DNA from: Micavibrio sp. UBA2638 | GTDB lineage: Bacteria > Pseudomonadota > Alphaproteobacteria > Micavibrionales > Micavibrionaceae | Length of the DNA: 39,722 bases | Direction: 5' to 3' | Assembly: GCA_002359735.1 (NCBI GenBank) | Contig: DENS01000015.1 | Location: 1 to 39,722 of the forward strand | In this document: positions 1 through 8,438 of the stretch, piece after piece | Layout of the letters: each line of letters starts with the position of its first letter | Position numbering within the stretch: the first letter of the stretch is position 1 | Made by a program: the position numbers and the translations under genes | Notes under the pieces: generated by a model | The model's database searches: none | Seen by the model: the letters and a program-made list of their open reading frames with translations, nothing else | Told to the model about the DNA's origin: nothing

Positions 1-1
1 C

Positions 2-277
2 TTTGATCCGGCAGAGTTTGATCGCCTGGAAATCTATTCCGATTTGATTTTACCCGCCACAAACAATGCGGAATGCCTTACCCCGATTGCGACAGGAACA
101 GAATCTGTTATTTATGAATTCACAAGCGGCGCGGTCACAACGGCCAACCCGTCAGGCGTAACCCGTAGAAGTATTACATATGATGAAATGATTTGCCGGA
201 ACCCCGGATGTTACTTCAGCTTTACCCCGAACTTCAACACGGGAACAATTACGGGGCGCAGATGTATAAAAGGCTAA
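2..277 (+). CDS. C-terminal part of a cysteine-rich protein, paralogue of the next gene (5' end outside window)
   Basis: The frame is open from the first bases of the window to a TAA at 275-277, so this is the last 91 or so codons of a longer gene. I do not recognise the family by name. Its tail carries four cysteines in the contexts AEC, MIC, PGC and RRC, followed by a stop after ...CIKG. The downstream protein ends with the same four-cysteine pattern (AEC, GVC, PGC, GRC) and shares a PIATG motif just after the first cysteine. The two are therefore tandem paralogues in the same orientation. The paired cysteines suggest disulfides and an exported protein, which is inference because the N-terminus is missing. 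A TTG at 44 is an internal codon and not a likely start. Confidence 0.75.
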   Translation, partial: FDPAEFDRLEIYSDLILPATNNAECLTPIATGTESVIYEFTSGAVTTANPSGVTRRSITYDEMICRNPGCYFSFTPNFNTGTITGRRCIKG

Positions 278-283
278 TGAGGT

Positions 284-313
284 TTGCGACAAGGACTAAA
301 AATTTTGTATAAT
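284..313 (+). promoter_or_regulatory. sigma70-type promoter for the second cysteine-rich gene
   Basis: TTGCGA at 284-289 and a perfect TATAAT at 308-313 are separated by 18 bp. The -10 box overlaps an ATG at 312, so translation must begin further on, at the ATG at 345 behind AGGAA (333-337). The promoter suggests that the second paralogue can be transcribed independently of the first. Confidence 0.55.
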
Positions 314-344
314 GGATAACAAGCTATCTGGTAGGAACACACAC

Positions 345-1268
345 ATGACGGAAACGCATCGAAAATTCAAACGTTTGAACGGTAAGAAGGCTTTGACCAT
401 TCTATCCCTTTCCGTCCTGCTGGCCGTATCGCCGGTTCAAAACGTCATTGCACAAATCACCCCGGCGCCAAGCCCGTGTGACCCGCTTTATTACGAATCC
501 ATGGAGCAACGGGCATGGCTTGAAGCGCAAAGAGAAATCACCCAGAACCAGAACCTGATCACAAAGCCGGACAGCGTTTTGGCCTATACCTGCTTTGAAG
601 GGCATCTTTTGGAATTAGGCGATCATGCCGATGAGATGTTTAGTGAAACAACCCGTTGGGGGAACAATGTTTTGGGCGCTGGTCAGGATATGCATATGAA
701 CAGGGCCCTTGAAGTTCTGGTTCAAAATGCATTGCGCACCTATCTGGATTCAAATTTCATCTCTGCCGGTATCAGAAACCAGTTAGGCGGCAGAGCCTCA
801 ACAAACCGTAACAACCTGATCGGTGCCGTACCCAACGGCGGTAATTACAATTGTTCCATCATGCAAAATGTATGGATGGAGGCCAAATGTTATGATTTTA
901 ACAATGGCCCGTATGATGGTTTCTTTACCTTTGAAGATTATGCTAACGGGAATGTCAGACGTATTTACCCCGACCCCGGTAACCCATGCGTAGAACCCAC
1001 AGGCATGTTCACCGCGGCCATGGATACGGCCTATCGAAACCCGCCATGGGGTCTGGATCAAACCCAAACCTATCTTGAGCGCATGGATGCCGCCGAATGT
1101 GGTAACTTCCCGCCAATTGCAACCGGCGTGATTGTTACGCGCCCGCAACAGACCCCGCGCCGTTATTTTGAAGGCGTGTGTCTGCAGCCTGGATGTCATT
1201 ATAGCCCGACACCCGGTCCTGCGGCCGGTAACCCGCCGCCATTAAGCCCGGGTAGATGTATCCCTTAA
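345..1268 (+). CDS. Secreted cysteine-rich protein, family unknown
   Basis: The product is 307 residues from the ATG at 345. I chose this start because AGGAA lies seven bases upstream and because an earlier in-frame ATG at 312 overlaps a TATAAT box. The N-terminus is a classical Sec signal peptide: basic MTETHRKFKRLNGKK, a hydrophobic core rich in Leu, Ser and Val, and a likely signal-peptidase-I site after NVIA. The mature part contains nine cysteines spread over its length, an N-rich and G-rich middle, and a Pro-rich end. The last four cysteines match the tail of the upstream gene. No enzyme motif is visible. Even cysteine spacing and export suggest a disulfide-stabilised periplasmic or surface protein. 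The function is unknown, and a role in a secretion or envelope apparatus is only a guess. Confidence 0.8.
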   Translation: MTETHRKFKRLNGKKALTILSLSVLLAVSPVQNVIAQITPAPSPCDPLYYESMEQRAWLEAQREITQNQNLITKPDSVLAYTCFEGHLLELGDHADEMFSETTRWGNNVLGAGQDMHMNRALEVLVQNALRTYLDSNFISAGIRNQLGGRASTNRNNLIGAVPNGGNYNCSIMQNVWMEAKCYDFNNGPYDGFFTFEDYANGNVRRIYPDPGNPCVEPTGMFTAAMDTAYRNPPWGLDQTQTYLERMDAAECGNFPPIATGVIVTRPQQTPRRYFEGVCLQPGCHYSPTPGPAAGNPPPLSPGRCIP

Positions 1269-1380
1269 TCTAAAGGCGCGCCATAATATCCCGGCGGCAT
1301 AATACTGGCCGGGGAATGGCGGTGAGGACTTGTTATATCTGTATTATGATTCTGTTGGTATATGCTTAATATACCTGAAT

Positions 1381-1692
1381 TTAATGCTGCACGCTTAAAA
1401 GAATGGCCTTTAACTTTTTCTGAAACTCTGGTGATCGCTCATTGTTTTGTGCAAATTGCATTACCGTTTCCAGATTTTTACGGCGATCAATACGAAGTTC
1501 GGCCTTAGCTCCCCCCTCGCCCCCGGTGACATTAGCAAATCCATCCTCATCATAAAGACTTTGCTTGCCAATCTCCCGGCGAATCTTATCCAGCAAATCG
1601 GGATGCTCATCCTCAAATTTCTTTTGCAGATTGCGCATTTGTTTCAGCGTTTTTTCGCGTATATCCGATTTTTTCTTGGATGTCAGTCGCAT
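1381..1692 (-). CDS. Small hypothetical protein, charged and helical
   Basis: An ATG at 1692 with AAGG five bases upstream opens a frame of 103 codons; a GTG two codons earlier (1698) is possible but leaves no room for that ribosome site. The product is rich in Lys, Glu and Arg. The first half (SDIREKTLKQMRNLQKKFED and on) should form a long amphipathic helix, a glycine-rich loop with acidic residues follows, and the last third is again helical. No transmembrane segment, signal peptide or known motif is seen. It is divergent from waaA, with about 100 bp of AT-rich shared upstream DNA. The function is not recognised. Confidence 0.6.
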   Translation of the reverse strand: MRLTSKKKSDIREKTLKQMRNLQKKFEDEHPDLLDKIRREIGKQSLYDEDGFANVTGGEGGAKAELRIDRRKNLETVMQFAQNNERSPEFQKKLKAILLSVQH

Positions 1693-1795
1693 AAGCACCT
1701 TTTTCTTATTGGCTTAAAGGCCAAAATGGCCTACATATTCTTCAGAATAGCGCATAAAGTCCTAATAGTTTGTTAGTCTGAATAAAATAATAAGA

Positions 1796-3073
1796 ATGCT
1801 TTATCTATATAAAACCATTTCAAAACTGTCTAAACCTGCTCTGCTCGCCCTTTTGAGCAGACGTCTGGCCAAGGGCAAGGAAGACCCCAGCAGGATCGCC
1901 GAACGCAAAGGAAAATCTGAAATCGCGCGCCCTGAGGGCAAATTATTTTGGGTTCACGCCGCCAGTGTGGGCGAGGCACAATCGGCGCTTGTTCTCATCC
2001 ACGGTGTTTTGCGGCAATACCCCGATGCCCAGTGTCTGGTGACAACGGGAACCAAAACATCGGCCGCCTTAATGCGCAATAAATTGCCTGACCGCGCCAT
2101 TCATCAATATTACCCGCTGGATCACCCCAAATGGGCCGCGCGTTTTCTGGATCATTGGCGCCCGGATATCTGTCTGTGGATGGAATCGGAGCTCTGGCCC
2201 AACATGCTGCTGGCTATACAAAAACGTAAAATTCCAGCCGCATTGGTGAATGCCCGCTTGTCCCCGCGATCATACCGGCGCTGGAAACGCTTTCAATCCT
2301 CCATTGCCACCTTATTGGATAGTTTTGGGCTCATATTGGCGCAAAGACAGGCCGAGGCTGATTACTTCATCGATCTTGGCGCGAAAAATGTGCTGGTTAG
2401 TGATAATTTAAAATACAGTGCCAAACCATTGGACTGTGATGAACAGGACTATAACGCCCTGTTAAAGGCCCTAAGCGGCCGTCCTGTGGTCACGTATGCC
2501 AGCACCCATAAAGGGGAAGAAGATCTGGCCTGTCAGATCCACTCCACCTTGAAAGATCGCTTTCCAGGGCTGCTCAGCATTATCGTGCCCCGCCATCCTG
2601 ACCGCGGGCATGAGGTGAGCCGCATTTGCGATGAGTATCATCTGGACCCGGTCTTACGGCGTCTGGCCAAACGGGTGCCTGATAAAGATACCGATATCTA
2701 TATCGTCGATACAATCGGGGAGCTGGGCCTGATCTATAAAATGGCGCCGTTTGCCTTTATCGGGCGCACTTTCAGTGATGATGGGGGCGGCGGCCATAAC
2801 CCGCTGGAAGCCGCCTTGTTAAATTGCGCCGTCCTGCATGGACCGCATTATCAGAACTTGAGCGATATCTTTGAGGATATGAACAGCCAGAATGCCGCCA
2901 TTCAGATTCACCAGAAAAAAGATTTGGGCCCCACGATAGAGGGCTTGCTGCATGACCCGGAACGACTGGCCGCACTACAAAAGAACGCGTTGGATTTTGC
3001 CGCCCGCAAATCCCGTGTTATAGATACTGTTATGGATGAGATCAAACCTCTTCTTAATGACGCGTTACGCTAA
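1796..3073 (+). CDS. waaA: 3-deoxy-D-manno-octulosonic acid (Kdo) transferase
   Basis: The 425-residue product has the length usual for WaaA/KdtA (GT30 glycosyltransferase family). This enzyme adds Kdo from CMP-Kdo to the tetraacyl lipid A precursor at the inner face of the cytoplasmic membrane. The N-terminus has a hydrophobic anchor-like stretch followed by RIAERKGK and WVHAASVGEAQSA; the glutamate of ASVGE is the conserved catalytic base region. The C-terminal half contains GRTFSDDGGGGHNPLEAA, the nucleotide-sugar binding region typical of the family. It is the first gene of a same-strand run with lpxK (14 bp gap) and an LpxL-type acyltransferase, so it is very likely part of a lipid A operon. 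One or two Kdo additions cannot be told from the sequence. Confidence 0.95.
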   Translation: MLYLYKTISKLSKPALLALLSRRLAKGKEDPSRIAERKGKSEIARPEGKLFWVHAASVGEAQSALVLIHGVLRQYPDAQCLVTTGTKTSAALMRNKLPDRAIHQYYPLDHPKWAARFLDHWRPDICLWMESELWPNMLLAIQKRKIPAALVNARLSPRSYRRWKRFQSSIATLLDSFGLILAQRQAEADYFIDLGAKNVLVSDNLKYSAKPLDCDEQDYNALLKALSGRPVVTYASTHKGEEDLACQIHSTLKDRFPGLLSIIVPRHPDRGHEVSRICDEYHLDPVLRRLAKRVPDKDTDIYIVDTIGELGLIYKMAPFAFIGRTFSDDGGGGHNPLEAALLNCAVLHGPHYQNLSDIFEDMNSQNAAIQIHQKKDLGPTIEGLLHDPERLAALQKNALDFAARKSRVIDTVMDEIKPLLNDALR

Positions 3074-3087
3074 GGTTCTAGATTTAT

Positions 3088-4089
3088 ATGCCCTTGAAAA
3101 CACCTTCATTTTGGTATCGTCATGCTTCCGCTTCTGCCCCTTTGCCGGAAATACTGCTTGGGGCCTTGGCGGTGCCGTATCAATGGGGGCACCGTGTGAA
3201 CCAATCCATGCAAAGCGCAAAGGCAAAAAAGGCCCCTGTTCCTGTTCTATGTGTTGGCAACGCCGTTGCAGGCGGCAGCGGCAAAACGCCCATTGCCCAG
3301 GCTATTATGCATCTCATTAAGAAACATGATATTGCCCAAACCCCATATTTTCTAACGCGCGGATATAAAGGCACCTTACAGGAACCAACCCTTGTTTGCC
3401 CCGATCACCATAGCTACGCACAAAGCGGTGATGAAAGTCTGCTGCTCGCGAAACAGGCGCCAACCGTCATTGCCACCAAGCGCATTGACGGGGCGGAGCT
3501 GGCCGCGCTGCACGGGGCCGATGTCATTATTATGGACGACGGCCTGCAACATGCAGGGCTGATTAAGGATTTATCCTTTCTTGTTATTGATGGACAAGCC
3601 GGATTTGGCAACTTGAAAACCTTGCCTGCCGGGCCGCTGCGTGAACCGCTGGAAGAGGCCATTGATAAAGCCGATGCGTTTATCCTGATCGGAAAAGATA
3701 AGCGCGGAGTAACCAATCTGTTGCCGGAACAAAAGCCCCTGTTTCACGCCCATATCGAGCCGGTTCAATCATCCCTGCCGGAAAAAGGCCCCATCGTTGC
3801 CTTTGCCGGGTTGGGGCGCCCGGAAAAGTTTTATCATTTTCTGCAGGATATGGGATACAGCATTGCCGCATGGCACCCATTCCCCGATCACCATAACTAT
3901 AGCGATGATGAGTTGGACGCCCTGATCACACAAGCCGGCGCATTGCAGGCAAAACTGGTTACCACAGATAAAGATTTCATGCGCCTGAAAGACCACAACC
4001 AGGCCGGCCATGTTCATCCGGTGCAGATTCGGGCCGTCTTCAGCCCGGAATCTGAAATTAGCGGCTTTCTGAAGGACCGTCTGTCATGA
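3088..4089 (+). CDS. lpxK: Tetraacyldisaccharide 4'-kinase
   Basis: The 333-residue product phosphorylates the 4' position of the lipid A disaccharide, a step before Kdo addition. A P-loop variant, GNAVAGGSGKTP (about residues 57-68), follows a short N-terminal hydrophobic region. The family motif DDGLQH occurs downstream, as do TRGYKG and LPAGPLREP, all diagnostic for LpxK. The ATG at 3088 comes 14 bp after the waaA stop, with AAGG at the junction. The 3' end overlaps the next gene by four bases (ATGA at 4086-4089), so translation is probably coupled. All features are canonical. Confidence 0.96.
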   Translation: MPLKTPSFWYRHASASAPLPEILLGALAVPYQWGHRVNQSMQSAKAKKAPVPVLCVGNAVAGGSGKTPIAQAIMHLIKKHDIAQTPYFLTRGYKGTLQEPTLVCPDHHSYAQSGDESLLLAKQAPTVIATKRIDGAELAALHGADVIIMDDGLQHAGLIKDLSFLVIDGQAGFGNLKTLPAGPLREPLEEAIDKADAFILIGKDKRGVTNLLPEQKPLFHAHIEPVQSSLPEKGPIVAFAGLGRPEKFYHFLQDMGYSIAAWHPFPDHHNYSDDELDALITQAGALQAKLVTTDKDFMRLKDHNQAGHVHPVQIRAVFSPESEISGFLKDRLS

Positions 4090-5024
4090 CAAAGATGAAA
4101 AAGCTGAGTTACGCTCTGGAAGGCGCCTTGTGCTGGGCATTGATGTTACTGTTCAAAATATTGCCGGTGGATGTAGCCTCGGCCCTGGGCGGGCAAATCG
4201 GGCAAGCGATCGGATTTTTCATGTCAGGCGCCAATAAAAAAGCCGACCGCCATTTACGGCACGCCATGCCAGACCTTAATGCCGCACGCCGCAAAACAAT
4301 CATCCGCGAGATGTGGAACAATATGGGCCGTGTCTTTGCCGAATACCCGCATTTAGAAACCATCGCCCTGACGCGCACCACCGTAAAAAATTCCCACATC
4401 ATGGATTCCTTGCGGGAAAACCCGACCGGCTCCATTTTTATTGGCCTGCATCAGGGCAATTGGGAAATATGGGCAGGCATGGCCCTGTTGAAATACGGCG
4501 TGCAGGTTGACATTACCTACCGCGCCCCAAACAACCCATACGTGGATAAACTGGTCAGTAAAATGCGAGGCATGAATGGCCGCATCACGGGATACCCCAA
4601 AACGCGGCAAAGCGGGAAAAAGATTATGGCCGCACTGAAAAACAAAGGCAATCTGGCGATCCTGATTGATCAAAAATACAATACGGGCTTAAGCATTCCG
4701 TTTTTCGGCTATCCCGCAAAAACAAACCCGGCCGCCTTTCAACTAACCCGCAAATATAAATGCCCTTTAATCCCTTCACAATGCATTCGCACCAAAGGCG
4801 CGCATTTCGATTTGATCTTTCACCCCCCAATCCCCACCCACGGCGATAACGGCGAAGAACGGCCCCTTGAAGAAACCATGCAAAAGGCCCATCTTCTTAT
4901 GGAGGATTGGATCAGACAAAACCCGGGCCAGTGGATATGGCTACATAAACGCTGGGGCGATAAAATGGGGCAATCCGGCGCAAATGCAACAACCCAGACA
5001 GGACACAATGACACAACCACATAA
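4086..5024 (+). CDS. Lipid A acyltransferase, LpxL/HtrB (LPLAT) family
   Basis: The 312-residue product has a single N-terminal membrane segment (about residues 10-26) and the HX4D/E acyltransferase motif HQGNWE (H122, E127). Supporting blocks are YRAPNNPY, IDQKYNTGLSIPFFG and the C-terminal WIWLHKRWG, all usual in late lipid A acyltransferases. It should transfer a secondary acyl chain from acyl-ACP to the Kdo2-lipid A precursor at the inner membrane. The start codon overlaps the lpxK stop codon as ATGA, and the 3' end overlaps gor by 17 bases. Whether it is the lauroyl (LpxL) or myristoyl (LpxM) type cannot be decided, so no symbol is given. Confidence 0.92.
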   Translation: MTKMKKLSYALEGALCWALMLLFKILPVDVASALGGQIGQAIGFFMSGANKKADRHLRHAMPDLNAARRKTIIREMWNNMGRVFAEYPHLETIALTRTTVKNSHIMDSLRENPTGSIFIGLHQGNWEIWAGMALLKYGVQVDITYRAPNNPYVDKLVSKMRGMNGRITGYPKTRQSGKKIMAALKNKGNLAILIDQKYNTGLSIPFFGYPAKTNPAAFQLTRKYKCPLIPSQCIRTKGAHFDLIFHPPIPTHGDNGEERPLEETMQKAHLLMEDWIRQNPGQWIWLHKRWGDKMGQSGANATTQTGHNDTTT

Positions 5025-6363
5025 TTATGATTTTGATTACTTTGTTATCGGCGCCGGATCAGGCGGCGTCAGATCATCGCGCATTGCGGCCACGCTGGGC
5101 GCAAAGGTCGGCATTGCCGAATACAAAGATATTGGCGGAACCTGCGTTAACGTTGGGTGCGTACCCAAGAAAATTATGGCCTATGCCGCCGATTACCATG
5201 GCCATTTTGAGGACGCCAAGGGCTATGGCTGGGACGTAAAGGCGCCCAAAAATCTGGACTGGGGCACATTTATAACGCGTAAAGATGCCGAGATAAAACG
5301 ATTAAACGGCATCTATGACGGCTTGCTGGAAAAGGCCGGCGTCACCTATTACAGCGGCCATGCCAGCCTGAAAGACCCACACACAATCCAGATTGACAAT
5401 ACGGTGGTCACGGCGGATAAAATTCTGATTGCAACCGGCGGCACCCCGCGCAAAGACATGATCCCCGGGGCCGAGCACACCTTAACATCAGATGAAATTT
5501 TTCATCTGAAACAACAACCCGAACATATATTAATTATTGGCGGCGGCTATGTGGCCGTTGAATTTGCCCATATTTTTCATGGCATGGGCTCAAAGGTCAG
5601 CCTGTGTTACCGCGGCGATCTGTTCTTACGCGGCTTTGACGATGATATACGCGAAACCCTGAAGGAAGAAATGATCAAACAGGGCATCGATTTGCATTTT
5701 AATTGCGATCTGGCAGGCGTTGAAAAGGATCAAGACACCCTGCTGGCCCGTATGTCATCGGGGAAAACGGTTGAATGCGATACAATCTTAAGCGCCATTG
5801 GCCGCGTTCCCAATACGCAAGGGCTTAATCTGGATGAGGTTGGCGTTGATCTCTGCCCCAATGGACAAATTAAAATCGGCGATAACTTCCAGACCAGTGT
5901 TCCCAATATTTATGCGCTGGGGGATGTCGCCAATAAAGTGCCTTTAACCCCGGTTGCCACCGCCGAAGGGCAGTCTCTGGCCTATCACCTGTTTGCGGAT
6001 AAACAAAGCGCCGATATCAGCTATGAAAACATTGCCACGGCCGTTTTTTCACAGCCCCCCATTGCCACGGTCGGGTATTCCGAACATGAAGCCGAAGGGC
6101 TGGGCCATGAAATCACGGTCTTTAAAACGCGCTTTCGTTCCATGAAATATATACTGGCCGAGCGCGATGAGAAGATCCTCATGAAGCTGGTGGTCTGTAA
6201 AAAAACAGATAAGGTACTGGGGGTTCATATGATTGGACTGGATGCGCCGGAAATTATGCAGGGCTTTGCCGTCGCCCTGAACGCCGGTGCCACCAAGGCC
6301 GATTTCGACCGCACCATCGGTATCCATCCCACTAGCGCAGAAGAATTTGTAACGATGAAGTAA
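5008..6363 (+). CDS. gor: Glutathione-disulfide reductase
   Basis: From the ATG at 5008 (AGGA about six bases upstream) the product is 451 residues, the same size as E. coli Gor. The frame is open further upstream, but that part is a shadow of the acyltransferase gene. The FAD-binding GAGSGG lies near residue 15. The redox disulfide motif GGTCVNVGCVPKK gives C46 and C51. The NADPH-binding GGGYVAVEFAHIF follows, then the GDV block near residue 310, and the C-terminal HPTSAEEFV supplies the catalytic histidine-glutamate pair. It keeps glutathione reduced with NADPH in the cytoplasm. The 17-base overlap with the acyltransferase gene suggests translational coupling to the lipid A operon, an unusual partnership with no obvious metabolic reason. 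Confidence 0.95.
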   Translation: MTQPHNYDFDYFVIGAGSGGVRSSRIAATLGAKVGIAEYKDIGGTCVNVGCVPKKIMAYAADYHGHFEDAKGYGWDVKAPKNLDWGTFITRKDAEIKRLNGIYDGLLEKAGVTYYSGHASLKDPHTIQIDNTVVTADKILIATGGTPRKDMIPGAEHTLTSDEIFHLKQQPEHILIIGGGYVAVEFAHIFHGMGSKVSLCYRGDLFLRGFDDDIRETLKEEMIKQGIDLHFNCDLAGVEKDQDTLLARMSSGKTVECDTILSAIGRVPNTQGLNLDEVGVDLCPNGQIKIGDNFQTSVPNIYALGDVANKVPLTPVATAEGQSLAYHLFADKQSADISYENIATAVFSQPPIATVGYSEHEAEGLGHEITVFKTRFRSMKYILAERDEKILMKLVVCKKTDKVLGVHMIGLDAPEIMQGFAVALNAGATKADFDRTIGIHPTSAEEFVTMK

Positions 6364-6415
6364 TTATCTGGGTTTATGTATCAAGGCCGCTTCAGTGCCA
6401 CGCTTTTAGACATTA

Positions 6416-6444
6416 TTGACAGCCTAAAATCATAATGATACAAG
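6416..6444 (+). promoter_or_regulatory. Candidate sigma70 promoter of the repeat-protein gene
   Basis: A perfect TTGACA (6416-6421) and TACAAG (6439-6444) lie 17 bp apart, about 35 bp ahead of the ATG at 6480. This is the best promoter in the 116-bp gap after gor. Confidence 0.5.
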
Positions 6445-6479
6445 ACTAATTACCATAAAATTTTCACAGAAAGCTGCAC

Positions 6480-7082
6480 ATGGAACAGGAAACAACAGCT
6501 CAGAGTAAACCTGCTATATATGGGTTACACATTAATCATACAAACCGGCAAACTGGCGAGCAATTCACAGCTTTATTATCTGGTCCGCGAGGCCTGTTTA
6601 GCCGCGCTGCCCAAAATCCTGACATTGCCCCTCTGGCAGGCGCTGACTTATTTAATGCATTGGTGAATAAAGGGGCCTGTCCCATTTATGCCGAATACAG
6701 AAATAAACATGGTGATTATCATGATGCGCAGGATGGTACCCCTGCCCGCCGCGAATGGAATGCATATAAACGATTAAGCGCACAGTCGCACATGCAACAC
6801 GGCCTACCCCATGATGGAATGGATGGCAGCCCCGCTGTGCGTAACTGGTATGAAAACGGCAGATTACGAGAAGAACGTCATTTTTTAAATGGCCAGACAC
6901 ATGATGGGGCAGATGGCGAACCAGCAATCCGATATTGGGATGAAGACGGCATTTTAATGCGGTATGTCAATAAGACTGCCGGGATCAGCACGACTGATGC
7001 CACTCTCTTACGCGAAATCCAAAACAAAGAAAGCCTGCAGAGCAGCACCGATTGCTCCGCCATTGACGTGAGCCCAACCTAA
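6480..7082 (+). CDS. MORN/YwqK-like repeat protein
   Basis: The 200-residue product is predicted cytoplasmic, with no signal peptide or membrane segment. Residues from about 77 to 160 contain three copies of a roughly 30-residue unit with the pattern HD-x2-DG-x-PA-x-R-x-W and then G-x-L. The blocks are HDAQDGTPARREW, HDGMDGSPAVRNW and HDGADGEPAIRYW. This resembles the aromatic and glycine pattern of MORN-type beta-hairpin repeats and of YwqK-family proteins, which some databases label as antitoxin components. No partner toxin is adjacent. The first 75 residues and the Ser/Thr-rich tail are not recognised. It stands alone between gor and a convergent gene. The repeat assignment is good; the function is unknown. 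Confidence 0.7.
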   Translation: MEQETTAQSKPAIYGLHINHTNRQTGEQFTALLSGPRGLFSRAAQNPDIAPLAGADLFNALVNKGACPIYAEYRNKHGDYHDAQDGTPARREWNAYKRLSAQSHMQHGLPHDGMDGSPAVRNWYENGRLREERHFLNGQTHDGADGEPAIRYWDEDGILMRYVNKTAGISTTDATLLREIQNKESLQSSTDCSAIDVSPT

Positions 7083-7101
7083 ATTACGGCTTTAAACGGG
7101 C

Positions 7102-8241
7102 TTAATTGATCGTTTTTGACCCCTGTACGACCGGCGGCATCCCGCCCAGAACAAAGCTGGATTTTTCCAAGGGCGGATACGGGTGATTGCCGGCCCTGAA
7201 ATCATCTTCCGCCAGCGCGTATATGCGCGCCAGATTGGCCGCGAAGAGCTGCTGCCCCACCTCGGAGAGCATTTGGCGGTTGCAGATATCATTCAGGAAG
7301 TTAATGACATTTTCCGGCCGGGCGATCCCATCGGAAATTTCTTCCATTAACAGCCCGGTTTCATATTTTGTGATATCATAATGCAAGCCTGCGGATGTGG
7401 CGATATCGGCTTCGTGCATCATTAACGCCATAACCGATGCGGTGGGTGATGTTTCCAAAATACCCAGCTCTTTATCAAGATTTAATGCCTCCCAATGGGT
7501 GCGGCCACCCAAGAAGTGGTAACGATACGCCGTTTTGGCTTGATTCACTGCATTTCCGGGGTCTTTAAACGGGGTTACATCCGTACAAAGCAACATGACG
7601 CGGATCATATTTAAATCATCTTTATTCGTAAAACCGGCGGCCTTGAATACAGGTTCGACCAGATCATAAGAATTTTGTTCCAATCGGTGCGGGATATAAA
7701 CGCCCTTAATTGTGTTGCCCTTGCCATCATGGGCAAAATCATGAATACAGGCGGTGGCCAGCAATATGGCAATGCGCCGCTGGTCTAGGACACGGGAGGT
7801 GCCTTCATAAATGTCATTATACACCGCCACCATGCGTATCAACTGAAACAAAACCTTACGGTAATGCATATTGCTGTGATATTTCATGTCGTTTTCTACC
7901 TCGCCCATGACGCTGGCGACGAGAACAAGACGGCGCAAAACATCATCGCGCACGCCAAAGCGTTCCATGGCAAACAGGCAAAGCGCGGTCAATGACGGGC
8001 ACGCCCCGCCTAATGTAAATTGTCTGAAAAGTTCAATTGTATTGCGGGTCTGGTTTTCCAGCTTTTCCGATACTTCGAATATAAAGGCGGCATGCTGGTG
8101 CAAAAAGGCGTGGTCCCGCTCCAGATCCTGTTCCACATTCGTGATGATCTGGCACAAGCGGGTGCGCTCAAGCCACGGCGAAGAAAAATCTTTTTCCTGA
8201 AAAAGGTTACGAAGAGCGTCCAGCTCGGCGTTTGCTGACAT
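7102..8241 (-). CDS. HD-fold protein with class I cyclic-nucleotide phosphodiesterase signature
   Basis: The 379-residue product carries the metal-site pattern of PDEase class I: HSNMH (H122, H126), HDFAHDGKGNTI (H167, D168, H171) and MHEADI (H276, D279). The second block fits the signature I remember for class I phosphodiesterases, H-D-[hydrophobic]-x-H-x-[AG]-x2-[NQ]-x-[hydrophobic]. The family hydrolyses 3',5'-cyclic nucleotides, and bacterial members are much rarer than class III or EAL/HD-GYP enzymes. No sensor or membrane domain is visible; residues 1-110 are helical. The gene stands alone and converges on the repeat-protein gene with a gap of about 20 bp. Substrate and activity are inference. 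A catalytically altered HD hydrolase is the alternative. Confidence 0.72.
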   Translation of the reverse strand: MSANAELDALRNLFQEKDFSSPWLERTRLCQIITNVEQDLERDHAFLHQHAAFIFEVSEKLENQTRNTIELFRQFTLGGACPSLTALCLFAMERFGVRDDVLRRLVLVASVMGEVENDMKYHSNMHYRKVLFQLIRMVAVYNDIYEGTSRVLDQRRIAILLATACIHDFAHDGKGNTIKGVYIPHRLEQNSYDLVEPVFKAAGFTNKDDLNMIRVMLLCTDVTPFKDPGNAVNQAKTAYRYHFLGGRTHWEALNLDKELGILETSPTASVMALMMHEADIATSAGLHYDITKYETGLLMEEISDGIARPENVINFLNDICNRQMLSEVGQQLFAANLARIYALAEDDFRAGNHPYPPLEKSSFVLGGMPPVVQGSKTIN

Positions 8242-8317
8242 CTTAAAATCCCGGTTTTTTAACCTAACCCTACTATTTTATGCTGTTTTATACCTTTCCT
8301 GCAAGTTTCAAATCGCC

Positions 8318-8345
8318 TTGTAACATTAGTCAAATGGCATATAGC
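8318..8345 (+). promoter_or_regulatory. Weak candidate promoter for the DAHP synthase gene
   Basis: TTGTAA (8318-8323) and TATAGC (8340-8345), 16 bp apart, precede the start codon by about 95 bp. The match is modest. No convincing operator or attenuator was seen in the 197-bp gap between the divergent genes. Confidence 0.3.
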
Positions 8346-8438
8346 AGCGCGTTCAGGCCATCACAGCATAATATTTTTTTTGATTCTTGGGGGATTTTAG
8401 GCCATAACAGGTCTGGTAAATATAGGAGTGTATCGAAT

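Noticed and set aside
1290..1313. CCCGGC/GCCGGG hairpin after the secreted protein gene
   Set aside because: The stem is good but no T run follows on either strand, so it is not called a terminator.
1447..1776. 109-codon hydrophobic reading frame on the plus strand
   Set aside because: It is antisense to the small hypothetical gene at 1381-1692, which has the better ribosome site and composition.
4867..5007. 47-codon upstream extension of gor
   Set aside because: It is a shadow of the acyltransferase gene; Gor proteins start close to the FAD motif, as from 5008.
8280..8438. In-frame upstream extension of the DAHP synthase gene with several Phe/Tyr/Trp codons, suggesting a leader peptide
   Set aside because: It has no stop codon to make a separate leader, no ribosome site and no attenuator hairpin. 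The family N-terminus starts at 8439.
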